NCBI GenBank assembly: GCA_021464415.1
Contig: JAKCWG010000850.1
Span: forward strand, 62,001-126,000
Length of the DNA: 64,000 bases
Source: Lonicera japonica
Lineage: Eukaryota; Streptophyta; Magnoliopsida; Dipsacales; Caprifoliaceae
Reading direction: 5' to 3'
The position numbers and the translations under genes are program-made. Positions 22,731 to 34,862 of this stretch are shown here, one piece after another. The notes beneath the pieces are model-generated. The model was not told the origin of the DNA and did no database searches. It worked only from the letters and a program-made list of their open reading frames with translations. Position 1 is the stretch's first letter, and each line of letters opens with the position of its first letter.

Positions 22731-23336
22731 TTTCTTCCTTATTTTCTTCTCCATTTTTGGCCCCATGCTTCAAGCTCCTTTAAGATAGATGTAAGAAAGT
22801 TAGAGAGGGTTATTCTAGAGTCCCTCAATGCACACCAAACCTCCATCACCATCTTCATCTTCTTCCCAACAATCATTCCACCATTTTAGGGCTTTTAAAG
22901 CAAAAATTGGGGATTTCGGCATTAAGGCTTCAATAGCTTGATCCAGCGCTTAAAAGCTTCAATTAGCGACTTATATAAGGTGGGAACACTGGTATCTAAC
23001 CTTGCTTTCAATTATTATGTATTACATCTTAGTTTTCTAAGCCAATTACGGAAGTTTTGCATATACATAAGGTTAATATTCATATATGGGATTCGGGTTT
23101 GGCATCTAGGCACATGTGTGATAATTTCTCTATGATCTTATTGTTATATCTTATTTACTGTAAAATAAATAGGGTGTGTGTGAAGTATTACAAACCTTAG
23201 ATAGTATTCTTTAGCGTGTAAGCGCGTATACTTAACTTGGGGCTTATGTGCATCATTTTATGAACTAAGAATGAGTGATTGGGCTAAACACGACTCACAC
23301 ATGCCTTAGTGTGAACTTGGTATCTTGAAACATAAC

Positions 23337-24592
23337 TGTGAACACCCCAATTCACGACTCTCGTGCGAACACTGGTTTTCTTACAAAACGAGCATCTTGC
23401 ATTGAGTCATGAGCCACCATGCATGTAGAAGACTGATAGGAAAAACTCCAATTCCGGCCGCGTGAGGAGTTTGATATTACCTTTGTTGCCTCTTCGCTTA
23501 CTAGGACGGGGATCGACCTGTATGTTTTTAGAGAGCCAGCCGCACGCCCCAACCATACGGCTACCTGCCAGCCGAACGGTTGGCCCCTCTGTCGCAAGCC
23601 CCAACCGCAAGCCCCAACCGCACGCCCCAGCCGCACGGCCCTGTCGCACGCCCCAACCGCACGGCCCTGCGGTTGGCCTCTTTTGGAGCATTTTTTGGCG
23701 AGATTTATGCTATAAATAGGACCTTTGGGCTCTCACTTTAGGCATCAACACTGAATAGTGTTTCTAGTAAGTTGAGATTCTGTCAAAATTATTAGAAAGG
23801 TTTTCTTGAGGAAATTTCTAGAGAGAGAAAGTTAGTCTTAGAGAGAGAAAGTTTTGGAGAGAGAAAGTTAGTGAGAGAAAGCTTTAGAGAGAGAAAATCT
23901 TAGAGAAAGAAGGAAGTAAGTAAGGATTAATCAAGGCAAGTAATCTTTCTTCGTCAGGCGCATCAGGTATATTCTCTACAACCCTCCTTAATTTCAATAC
24001 TGCATTTAAATTCCTTTTTAATACAGAAAATTAGGTAACTTGCAAAGAAGTCCACTTCTTTCAAAATAAATCCTTTCTAGGTTTTACGAGAAATTTAAAA
24101 TCCGTTTTGACACGTTTTCAAAACAAAACAAAAAATACAAAAAAAAAAAAACAGTTTCCAAAGAAAAGAACTACGAGACTCTGATTTCATTCTACGAATG
24201 AATACGTAGGCGCTCGCAAAGCTCGAGTCTGATTTCAAAATATTGTTTTAAACTAAATTTATCCGAAAAGGACTATCTTGAAAACAATTCGAACTACTTG
24301 CAAGATATCTAAAATAGGAATTAGATACATGATCCATTAAGAGACCGAAAGGGCGAATTGGGTGCCTAACACCTTCCCAATTCGTAACGTAGTTCCCGAA
24401 CCCTAGCAAAGTCAATTTTCAAAATAAATCTCTGGTTTCAAACGTATGAAAGATAGTTCGTTTTCGAATTTTCCTTCGTACGATCTTTTGTTTGTTTTCT
24501 TGTAAAACAAACTGGCGACTCTACAAAATACGTTTTCAAAGAAAACCGAGAACGAGGATGCCTCTCGGGTCGTGCGGCTCCGGATTCTCACA
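23337..24592 (+). repeat. 5' LTR of Tat element 2
   Basis: 1,256 bp, TGTGAACACC to TTCTCACA. Downstream of the TATA box (TATAAATAG, 23711-23719) it closely resembles the LTR of Tat element 1. Its U3 has only degenerate palindromes (for example CCAGCCGAACGGTTGG). The GAGAGAGAAAG run spans 23817-23905. Confidence 0.93.
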
Positions 24593-24593
24593 G

Positions 24594-24611
24594 TGGCGAC
24601 TCTGCTGGGGA
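24594..24611 (+). promoter_or_regulatory. Primer binding site (tRNA-Arg type)
   Basis: TGGCGACTCTGCTGGGGA, identical to the site in Tat element 1, starting two bases after the LTR end. Confidence 0.8.
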
Positions 24612-25618
24612 TGTCGAGAACTAAGCTCTTGTATAATGGATCATATATTTAATTCCTGTTATTTATTAGATATAGGATTGCAAGCCTTAGTCCTAGGGTA
24701 ACATAGAAGCGATCTAGGTTGATACCCTGATGTCTTTATTTGCTAATTATGTGAGGAAAATCTTTTTCATAATTAAAATTATGTAAATTATCATAACAAA
24801 CCATAAAGCGTTTATCAATAATGAACCACCAGATTGTCCTTTCGCACGCACTCACATCTTATCATGCATTTTCGCGAGTGTGAATTTACCCTATTAACCT
24901 CGGGACCAGAGTCGTGATTAGGCCGCGGACTTGCGGGTCTGCACTAGCCAAAAGCGCCTGAGACCACTCTCCTTGGCCAAGTACTTACCGAGGTATATAG
25001 GGTGACGAGAACACTCACGTACCCAGGATGTATATCAAAAGGTCCTTACACGTACCTGCGCTCTTGAGGTATATCGTAAGACCTGCCAAATAGGAGGGAG
25101 CCTTAAACCTTACCCTCTTCAACCACGCTTGCATATAGGGGATCAGCCTAGAACACAAGATTTTATGCATTGTTTTAATGACCAACAGTCGTGAGAATCT
25201 AGTGAGCGAAAGCCCTGATTCCATGAACAAAGCAACTCATGAGGAGAGTACTTCCCGTATTTTCAAATGATTTCCCCAAAAAACTCTTTTTAAAATGATT
25301 TTTCAAAACTATAGACGGTCAGGGAACCCATGGAATTCCATTCCTACCCTACCTCTACACGGGGCTCTTAAGTTGTCGCCGTTGGTCTGCTTTTGATCTC
25401 ACCTAAAGGAAATCTTTTGTGTGTTTACCTTTGTCCCGATCGATGTATTTCTGAATAAGGTCCGGCAAATTCTAAAGTGATATATTATTGTTGTTTTCCG
25501 GGGGGAATGTGCACTATCGAATTTGTCCTTTTTTCGGCATCAGACATTCACACTGGCCTCTGCGTGGGCCGAAAGAGATAGTACCGGTAGACTCATCAGA
25601 CCAGACTCAGCTGACAGC
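24612..25618 (+). other. Untranslated leader of Tat element 2
   Basis: About 1 kb between primer site and the likely gag start. No convincing frame: the reverse frame at 25015-25230 has no motif. A TTTGTCCTTTTTTCGGCATCAG stretch near 25523 looks like a splice acceptor, which would be in keeping with spliced leaders reported for some Tat elements, but no matching donor can be proved by eye. Confidence 0.5.
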
Positions 25619-28600
25619 ATGGATCAGAATACGCCGAATCGAAGTGGGAACAACCAATACAACAATGCAGCGGATCCGCCGCCCGGTCCGTTTTACCCAA
25701 ACCCGGGGATGCCACAGAACAATACCGCTGGGGGTCAGCCACTGCATCACACCCCATCTCTTAATGCCGATCCAAACTTGCCTAGTACAAGTGCAAACAT
25801 GAACGCTCCGTTGCCAAACCCTGAGGACATGTATAGGATGTTAATGAACCTGAACCAAAGCATGGCCATGTTGCTGAGTGACAACCAAAACACTCGTGCC
25901 AAGTTGGATGAGTTGGCTAAAGGCCGCCTGCTAGAACCACCGAGGGAAACTCCGATTATTCCTCCACCACCTCCGGCACTTTCAGTTCATACAGAAGCAC
26001 CACCGCCGTTCGAACAGTTGAACCAACCCAAACACATGCACGACCCAGTTGGTAATTGGTTACACCAAGATCTTATCAATCAAGCCCCTCCACAAATGCA
26101 ACCGGTTCACGAACCTTATCATGATCCATACTATGAACCAATGAAAAGGCCCATGAGTATCCAAGGGGAGGGCCCCTCACCAGTGGAAGGTTACCGGGGG
26201 GACAAAGACTTATCAGAACTCAAGGAACAACTGAAAGCCCTTACCCAGAAAGTCGCCGAAAGCTCAAATGATTTGACCCAGTTACAGAGCTACAATTTGT
26301 ACCCCGAGGCTCATTATCCAGTGGGTTTTAAGATGCCCTCAATTCCAAAGTTTACGGGAACTACGCCGCCGGAACTCCACCTGAAATCATATGTTCGTTC
26401 CATGAGAATCTATGATATTGGGGAAGCAGAATTAGCTAATTCTTTTCATCTTACGCTAGCTGGACCAGCCCAGAGTTGGTTTTTGAACCTCGAAAAACAT
26501 CGGGTTAGATCGTGGCCGGCCATTGTCCAAGAGTTTGTGGCACAGTACAAAACCAATGAAGAGCTTAAAGTCACAAGAAAACATTTGGAGATGGCTAAAC
26601 AAAAAGAGAATGAAAGCATTAGCGAATTCGTTACAAGGTGGAGAGAATTGGCTGCCCAAATGGTGGAGCGCCTAGATGAAGAAGAACAGTTGGGAATGAT
26701 AGTGAAAATTTTGAAACCCGAAATTCGGGCTCAGATGGGTCATCAGTTCTTTAGCAGATTCAAAGCTCTGCTCCACGTGGGTAATGAAATCGAGGAGGAC
26801 CTGGCCAAACAGGCCGAAATCAAGAAGTCTGCCTCTCAATACAAAAAGACTTCTACATCCGCTGTCAATCAAGTAACGTCCTATGGGTCCTATGGTAGAG
26901 GATACTCCAACAACTCTTATAGTCAAAGCTCTGTGAAAAATATTGGGGATTATCCTACACCGGGGTATCGTAACAACAATAATAACAACCCCCGGACGTT
27001 TGATCAGAACCGCTCACGGGATCGACATTTTTCACAATTACCGGGGCCGTTGGGAAAAGTGTTTGAGCAACTGAAAGAGGCTGGGATTATGTATCCCATG
27101 AATCCGAGACCTCTACCACAACAGATACCACCTCATTGGAACATGAATGAGCGGTGCGAATATCACCAGGGATTTGGGCACACTACTGATAGCTGTATGG
27201 CTCTACGGCATGCTATCCAAAACCTGATCGATAGCAAGAGAATCCCAGATCTGTCAGCCCCAAATATTGCAAGAAATCCCCTTCTTAATCACCGAATCAA
27301 CGCTATCGAGGAGGATTTAGAAGTACCAGATCCTGTATTTCTGATTAAACCCGCCGTAAATATAGACAATGTTGAAGTGTTGAAATTAGGCTATTTAAAG
27401 CCTTCACCCACAGTCACCGAATACGTTCCTCCAAAGCCCCAGAAAATCATCAAAGATATCGAAGACGAAACCTCATTAGGACTTTGTGTTGATGAAACTC
27501 GAACCACGCGGTCACAAGAGCTATTTAGCCCAAAGGTTAGGGGCTGGATGGAACAAATGAAGTTCATACCCGGTCTTGGGCTTGGCAAACAAAATCAAGG
27601 GATCACCCACTTTCCACAACTTGGTGGCAATCCGAGGCGACAAGGGCTCGGATATAACCAAGGAAGAGCAGTAAAAAGAGACACCCATCAACGTGCATAT
27701 TCCTCAGAAATAAACATGATTGCTTTTGATTGGAGTAAAGTTTCGCAAACCAAGGAAAAGTCACCTCCGACCGCCGTTGAGATAACTGAAAAGGCAAATG
27801 ATCCAGTTGCAACGTGGGTTCAACAATTGACCCGTTCTGGGAGAATTTACCAGCCGCCAAGTACCAAGCAACCTATCGATGCCTCTGCTCCCAAAGAACC
27901 CACAAAAGATCCGGAAGAAGGGCGTGTTGTTGAACAGTTAAAGAAAACGCAAGCCCAAATCTCAATTTGGGGACTCTTAGTAGCATCCAAACCACATCGG
28001 ATGGCCCTAATGAAAATGTTAGACGAATCAGTTGTTCCTTTGGAATCCACCCCAAATGAGTTAACCGCAATGATCGCTTCAATGGGGGTACAAAAGCAAG
28101 CACTTGGGTTTTTCGATAAAGATCTGTCACCACTCGGTCGGGATCATAATCAAGCCCTACACATCACCGTCGTGGCCTATGGGATGTCTATACCTTATGT
28201 TCTTGTGGATAACGGCTCTACGATTAATGTGTGTCCTCTGAAAACCGCTGTTCGTTTGGGTATTGACTTAACTATATTGGAAGAATCGCCAGTCACGGTT
28301 AGGGCATACGACAATACCAAGAGAGAAGTACTGGGTTCCGTCATGCTAAATATGCAAATTGGGCCGGCCACGTTTACCACTGAGTTCCAAGTCATTGACA
28401 TTCCATCAAGCTTCAACTTACTATTGGGACGAGTTTGGCTACATGAAGTTGGGGCACTCCCTTCCTCACTTCATCAAAAAATGAAAATACCTTTCAACGG
28501 CGACATCATTATCGTTAAAGGAGATCCTGAAAGGGCAATAACGCCGAAAAATTCTCCTGTATTGGGAATCGGAAGCCAAGATGTCCAACTCGGGGGATTT

Positions 28601-31600
28601 TCGTATGAACCAAAGGTACAAACTCTTACCACACAGACCGTGAATTATCTGCCCCCCGATGACATGGCAACAATGAAGACGCAAGTGATACAAATGATGA
28701 GGAAAATGAAATTCTTACCTGGAATTGGTTTGGGAAAATATAAAGCAGGCATCGCACAGATGATTGAACCATACCAACAACCAAAGCCTCTTGCTGGTTT
28801 GGGATATACGGGGGATGATGACCGCATAAAAAATGCCGTATTCACGGACAGATCGTTAAATGGGTGGTTCGTGAAAGAGGGTGAAAACTTCCCTTACTGC
28901 GGATTTCAAGAACCATGGGTAAATAAAGAGGGAAAGCGCCAGTCGGGATTAGAAATCTTCTTTGAAGAAGACATGTATGTGAGCGAAGGTTTCACTCATA
29001 CCTTCTCATCAAAGCTGAAAATAACCAAGCCACCTGCTGAGCCACTAGAAGAAGAAGAGATGTTGGGCGACATGTTTGAGGTTATGGCAATTGGGGAAGA
29101 AGACTATCTCGAGGACCCTGTACATCTCATACGGCCTGTTGAAGAGGAAAAGAAGAAAAAGAGAGAGAGGAATGTTGATAAAAATGTACAAAATTTAGAA
29201 TGTATGCTATCTATGCCAAATGATGTTTCTATCAATAAAATTGACAATCTTTCCCCCTACTTTGATTCTTGTGATGTTGAAGTTATGAACGAAAATTTGA
29301 ATGATGAACAAAGAATACAACCTATTGAAGGGGACACGGTCACGATAAATTTGGGAACAACTGATGACAAAAAAGAGATAAAAATTGGGGCCGAATTAAG
29401 TCCTGATGAAAAAACAGACTTAGAAAATTTGTTGAAAGAGTTTGTTAATGTTTTCGCTTGGTCATACGCGGATATGCCGGGTTTAGACGCCAACATTGTG
29501 ATGCATGAAATTCACACTAAACCCGAATGTAAACCTGTCAAGCAAAAGTTAAGAAAACTAGTACCTGAGTGGTCGCTCAAGGTAAAAGAGGAAGTCACAA
29601 AACAATTGGATGTCAGATTCATACGGGTTGTTGAATACCCTACTTGGTTGGCCAACATAGTGCCAGTACCAAAAGCTAATGGGAAAGTACGGGTTTGTGT
29701 TGATTATCGCAATTTAAATGCTGCATGTCCAAAAGATGATTTTCTACTGCCAAACATTGATCTTATTGTCGACAACACTGCCAATCATGCTTTAAAATCA
29801 TTCGTTGATGGGTTTGCCGGGTATAATCAAATCAAAATGCATCCTGACCATCAGGAAAAGACGGCCTTTATCACTCCATAGGGTACTTATTGTTACACTG
29901 TCATGCCATTTGGGTTGAAAAATGCCGGGGCCACATATCAGCGAGCGGCAACTACTCTGTTTCATGATATGATTCATAAGGAAGTCGAAGTGTATGTTGA
30001 TGACATGATCATCAAATCATTAGACCGGGCAAGTCATGTGGAGACTCTTCGTGTCTTCTTTGAACGGCTCATGCAATTTCAGATGCGTTTGAATCCCCAG
30101 AAATGTGTATTCGGGGTCACAAAAGGCAAGATGCTGGGGTATATAGTCAGCAGAAAGGGAATTGAGGTTGATCCGGCAAAGGTTAAAGCTATTCAAGAAA
30201 TGCCAGTCCCTAAAACTGAAAAGGAAATACGGGGTTTTCTCGGGAGACTACAATTCATCAGCAGATTCATTTCACAGTTGACTCGAACGTGTGAGCCAAT
30301 TTTTAAGCTACTCCAAAAGAGCTCAGATAGGCAATGGAACGAGCAATGCCAAGAAGCATTCGATAAGATTAAACAATATTTGGCCAAACCTCCAGTCTTG
30401 GCGCCTCCTCAAGTAGGCATCCCGTTGATACTATACATGTCGGTCAATGACACATCAGTTGGGGCAATGTTGGCACAGCATTTGTTGAAAACAAGAACCG
30501 AACAGGCAATATACTACCTCAGCAAAAAGTTTTCTCCGGGAGAACAAAATTATACAACTTTAGAGAAATCATGCGCCGCGTTAGTTTGGGCTACCCAGAA
30601 GTTGCGACATTATATGTTGGTATTTTCCGTAATCTTAATCTCTCGTCTAGATCCCTTGCGGTACTTGTTCGAAAAGCCAGTGTTGACTAATCGAATGGCT
30701 AAATAGGTGTTCCTACTTTCAGAATTCGACATTTCCTATGTAACTCAAAAGGCTGTCAAAGGGCAAATCATAGCAGACCACTTAGCGGGTAATCCTATTA
30801 TTGATACTGACTTACAGGACTTTGGATTTCCTGATGAAGGTATCATGGAAATTACGAAAGATGATGAATGGAAAATGTATTTCAACGGGGCTTGCAACCG
30901 AAATGGGAATGGAATCGGGATCTTGTTAATTTCCCCAAATCAAACCCATGCCCCTATGTCTTTTCGCCTGGAGTTTCCTTGCACTAACAATATCGCGGAA
31001 TACGAAGCATGCATTGTCGGGTTAGAAATTGCTTTACAGAAGGGGGTTCGCAAGATTCAGGTATTCGGAGACTCCGCCCTTATTATTCATCAAATCTTGA
31101 AAAAATGGAAGATCAAAGAGGAAAAACTTGTTCCATTCTTAGCCCAACTTGAAGAAACCTCTGAGAAATTCGATTGTATTGAATTCTTTTACATCCCGAG
31201 AACACAGAACAATTTTGCTGATGCCTTAGCTACTCTGGCCTCGATGATTGAAATTCCGGGAGAAAGAGAAGAAATTCAGATTCAGATTCAGAAGCGGATA
31301 AACCCAGTATTCTGCCTATCACTCGACGTTGAGAGTGGAAATGAGATTGATAAGAATGTTTGGTACTACGATATCTGGCAATTGCTCAAACATAATGAAT
31401 ACCCGCCTAATACCGACAAAACTACTCGGGTCACACTTCGCCGACTTGCATCCCGATTTATCGTCTGTGCTGGAAAATTGTACCGAAGAAATGATGACGG
31501 TATACATCTCCAATGTCTCGATGAAGAAAAATCCCGAGCAATGATGGAACAAATCCACAGTGGAGAGTGTGGTCCACATATGAGTGGTCACACATTGGCA

Positions 31601-32605
31601 CGAAAGATAGTTCGTCAAGGGTATTATTGGTTGACGATGCAGAAAGATTGTTTCGAATACGTCAAAGGATGTCACCAATGTCAAATATATGCCAAGGCGC
31701 AGAAGCTCCCACCAAAAGAATTGTATCCTATGACATCTCCGTGGCCATTTTCCATCTGGGGTATTGACATAATTGGTAAGATTTCGCCAAAAGGAAGCAA
31801 CGGGCATGAATATATTCTGGTAGCCATTGATTATTTCACCAAGTGGGTTGAAGCTGAGTCTTAGAAAGAGTTGAATGCCCCGAAAGTAGCTCGATTCATT
31901 CGTCAAAACATTATATGCCGATATGGGGTGCCGCATGAGATCATATCTGATAATGGGACACATTTTGAGGGTGAAGCCAACGAAATCATGGAAGAGTACG
32001 GCATCAAACGCCACAAATCTTCTCCGTATCGTCCGCAAACAAATGGGGCCGTTGAAGCTGCTAACAAGAATTTAAAGAATATCATTAGTAAGATGATCAG
32101 ATCCGGCAGAGATTGGCCCGAAAAGCTTCCATACGCTCTTTGGGGATATCGAACTACTGAAAGGGTCTCTACGGGATCAACACCTTTCTCCCTTACATAT
32201 GGCATGGAAGCAGTTTTACCAGTGGAAATGGAAATACCTTCTTTACGGGTTGTCTTGGAAAACCAAGTCACTGAAAGTGATTGGATAAAGGCGCGATATG
32301 AGGAATTGGCAATGATTGATGAAAATCGTTTGAGGGCTTCGTATCAACATCAAGGGTATCAAAAACGTGTTGCTAAAGCCTTTAATAAAAAGATCCGAGA
32401 CAGAAACATCGTAGTCGGAGATTTAGTACTCAAAGAAATCCGTGAACCAGCCAGAGACCCACGAGGAAAATTTTCGCCAAAATGGACAGGCCCTTACATT
32501 ATTACCAAAATCCTATCCGGTGGTGCCGTGCTCCTTACCGACATTGATGGTCAAGAGTTGAACTTACCGGTCAATCTAGACCGATTGAAGAAATACTACC
32601 AGTAA
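25619..32605 (+). pseudogene. gag-pol: Tat/Ogre-type gag-pol polyprotein, broken by three TAG codons
   Basis: One frame of about 2,329 codons without frameshift, interrupted at 29879, 30704 and 31862, each by TAG. The ATG at 25619 is preferred because upstream starts are only TTG. Order of domains by approximate residue: Pro-rich N-terminus (1-180), retrotransposon gag (235-350), zinc finger CEYHQGFGHTTDSC (513-526), G-patch-like segment with GLGLGKQNQG (about 650), protease with LVDNGSTINV (about 862), second G-patch with GIGLGKYKAG (about 1035), RT with YVDD (1459), a degenerate gypsy RNase H, an archaeal-type RNase H, an integrase HHCC finger (31550-31685) and an integrase core with GIDIIGK, SDNGTHF and NGAVEAA. 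At residue 1756 the archaeal RNase H reads FNGA where FDGA is expected, so its first catalytic aspartate is lost. The first two stops replace positions that are normally Trp (TGG to TAG). Confidence 0.93.
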
Positions 32606-32910
32606 GCTTGTATTCATGAACTACGGAGACCTGAGCCCCATGAGTAAAGGCAAAAGTAAAAAGATCTTTAATATACTATTTGGGGAAACGTAGGCAACCT
32701 GAATAGGACATTCAGGCCCGGTCTATTCATTATAATAATATTCATTCATTGGGACGAAAGAAGGGGGACAGAAAGCGATTTTCCATATAAATCAAAGTCA
32801 AGCTACTACATACTTTTCCATGTAAACAAAACCTACATCAAAGTCCTACATACTTCTACTACGGGTCAATCTACCTACATACAAAAAGCTTTCAACCCAA
32901 CCTAAAGCCA
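32606..32910 (+). other. Post-pol conserved spacer
   Basis: Between the gag-pol stop and the end of the first antisense gene. Contains CTACGGAGACCTGAGCCCCA and a GGGGAAACGTAGGCAACCTG run, followed by CAGGCCCGGTCTATTC. All three recur in the same order at 10058-10165 in Tat element 1. It may hold 3'-processing signals of both opposing transcripts; this is inference. Confidence 0.6.
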
Positions 32911-34143
32911 TCAATCGTCTACAGAATATAAGATCCTCTCTCGCTCCATGGTATGATAAGAAGCGAGAACTGTCTCATCTGTCACTCGGGAATCCGCAAA
33001 CCGGAACCATCTCATCATCATAGGCTCATGCTCAATGGTCTGGCGAACCCGACGCCAGATATGCAATACGACATCAGACCGAGTCGCCCGGGTAATGCCA
33101 ACCTCTCCTGCACGAAATCGTCGAACATAGCGAGTAGACCATAAGCTCTGCAGCATAGTCTCCAATCTCGGGGTGACGGGAAGAGCCACCGAAGAGAAAT
33201 CTCTCAGTGGAAGGGGTATACTCAGAGGAACACCAAACTGTCTCGTCAGTCTCCCGGGTATATAGAACGATGTCTCCCTCAAACCGCGAAATTGAAGGTA
33301 GTTCTGCCCACCCATGCTCGTAATCATAGTCCTCATACGCCACCATGGAACCTCCTAACGAATCGAAGAAGAGGACTCAGAAAAACGGACAGCCCAATCA
33401 TATGACGATAAACGATGAATCCGGGCGTAATCAGGACGCTGGAAGAAATGCCGAGAGTCCCAGGGAAGCCGAGTCTCCAGATACCGAAACCTCTCAGTAA
33501 CCCACATGTATAACAGATAGGGGCTACCCCGAAAGTGGCTAAGTCGGCACTGAACCACGGCATCTAGACCATTCAGTGTCTCCGCCAGCAAGATGGGAGT
33601 CACCAAATGGCCGCATCTAGCCTCAGACACCACCCGAATAATCAAAGGATCGACCATGATAGCATCATCAGTAACTAGAAGCATCTGAGAAAAAGTAAAG
33701 ATCATACAGGCAGCAGTCCGACCTGAAAAATAAGTCGGATCATCGCCATGCTGCATGAAGAAATCAGCCAGGCGACGTAAGTGGAGCCGTCCATCTACGA
33801 TCATGGCCCGGCACTCACTTTCCCGCAAACCCAAAAACTCTGCTAGCTTGACCCGTGGGCTCCTCGCATCCCGCAAAGACGCCAACGGCCATGAGAGGTC
33901 CTGGCGCATCAGCAAAGTGAACTCCTCGATCGTAGGGCAGAGCTCGTCTAACCCAATGCGGAAACAATGATCCTCAGCATCCCAGAACTCAGTAAGACCA
34001 AGCAAGAAAGAAAAGTTAATATCATGCGAGCACCAACGGTGAAGGTGACTCAGGACGGCCCAATTGAGACCGCAATCAGTCTCGGCTAAAGATATGAAGT
34101 CGGTCAGAAGGGAGAAAGAATCGTGGGTGTGAAAAGTAGACAT
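32911..34143 (-). pseudogene. Antisense PMD/DUF7745-like gene, one in-frame stop
   Basis: Reads from ATG at 34143 to TGA at 32911, 410 aa, without introns. A single TAG at 33355-33357 interrupts it, and the frame continues unchanged after it. Recognisable features are FWDAEDHCFRIGLDELCPTI followed by EEFTLLM, and, after the stop, VPWW followed by RGLRETSFYIPGRLTRQFG. This pattern of CF-x-F-x-x-x-x-L-x-PTxEEY/F and a late RQFG resembles the DUF7745 / plant mobile domain proteins carried by plant transposons; I infer this from memory of the family. Molecular function unknown; PMD proteins in general are linked to gene and transposon silencing. A TATA box lies about 55 bp upstream. If the stop is a recent point mutation the gene was otherwise intact. 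Confidence 0.7.
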
Positions 34144-34196
34144 GAGGAAAGAGTGAATAGTGAGCTTGATGAGGAAAAAAGGACAAATTCGCGCTC

Positions 34197-34275
34197 TTTT
34201 TATAGCAAAAATGCACAGCCCAACCGTACGGCTGGCTGCCAACCGTACGGCTAGCCTGCCAACCGTACGGCTACC
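34197..34275 (-). promoter_or_regulatory. Promoter of the first antisense gene
   Basis: Minus strand: TATAAAAA (34204-34197) preceded by three copies of the palindrome-type motif at 34220-34235 (CCAACCGTACGGCTGG), 34239-34254 and 34259-34274, spaced 19-20 bp. The motif is the one that fills the U3 of Tat element 1. ATG is 54 bp downstream of the TATA box. Confidence 0.7.
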
Positions 34276-34862
34276 CCTTGCGGGTAGGGCGTGCGGTTAG
34301 CTCTCCCCCTTGGCAAAAAATCTCCGTTTTTCCAAAACTTTGTTTTCCAAAATTCTTCTTCACAATAATACATTATGGTATGAATGTTGCCAGACTCTAT
34401 TCAGGAAGAACGATCCATTCATTGCATGCATATAAATTTAATAATCACTTGCCAACATGATGAGTACTTGACCATTTTTGTAATCAAATTCAACCACTAT
34501 TAACGCTTCTTTTTATAATAATTTCGCCAATGTATGTAATTAATTAATCACCTTTCTTCTTAATCAAATTCATAACAATTTTGCCAAACATGTGTTATAT
34601 AATCGTTTCTTCCAACACACTCACAATACATATTACAACATTCACAACACATCACAAGCAAACATGTTTTCTCTAAAAAGCATAAATATTTTATTCATAA
34701 AGCAAAACCGATCACACTGATAAATCAACGTCTTTTCTTAACAAAACAAACATATTTAAATTAACCACTAAATTAACAAAGTTTTTATTAAAAACATAAC
34801 TAAGTTAACTACTCAAATTAAAATTGTTTTTTCTAAAAACAAAACCTAACATTATCGAACCA
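34276..34862. other. AT-rich intergenic spacer
   Basis: Lies between the promoter of the first antisense gene and the 3' end of the second. Apart from one more GC-rich segment to 34310 (CTTGCGGGTAGGGCGTGCGG), it is AT-rich with repeated TTAATTAA-like and ACAAACATG-like words. No gene seen. Confidence 0.5.

Noticed and set aside
29879..31864. Programmed amber readthrough of gag-pol in Tat element 2
   Set aside because: Three TAGs fall inside RT, RNase H and integrase rather than at a gag/pol border, and two replace conserved Trp; mutation is simpler, though the TAG-only pattern is reported as a finding.
33755..33970. Plus-strand frames across the antisense genes (33755-33970, 35428-36164, 37217-37456)
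   Set aside because: Shadows of GC-rich minus-strand exons; no motif, and they conflict with the supported exon structure.
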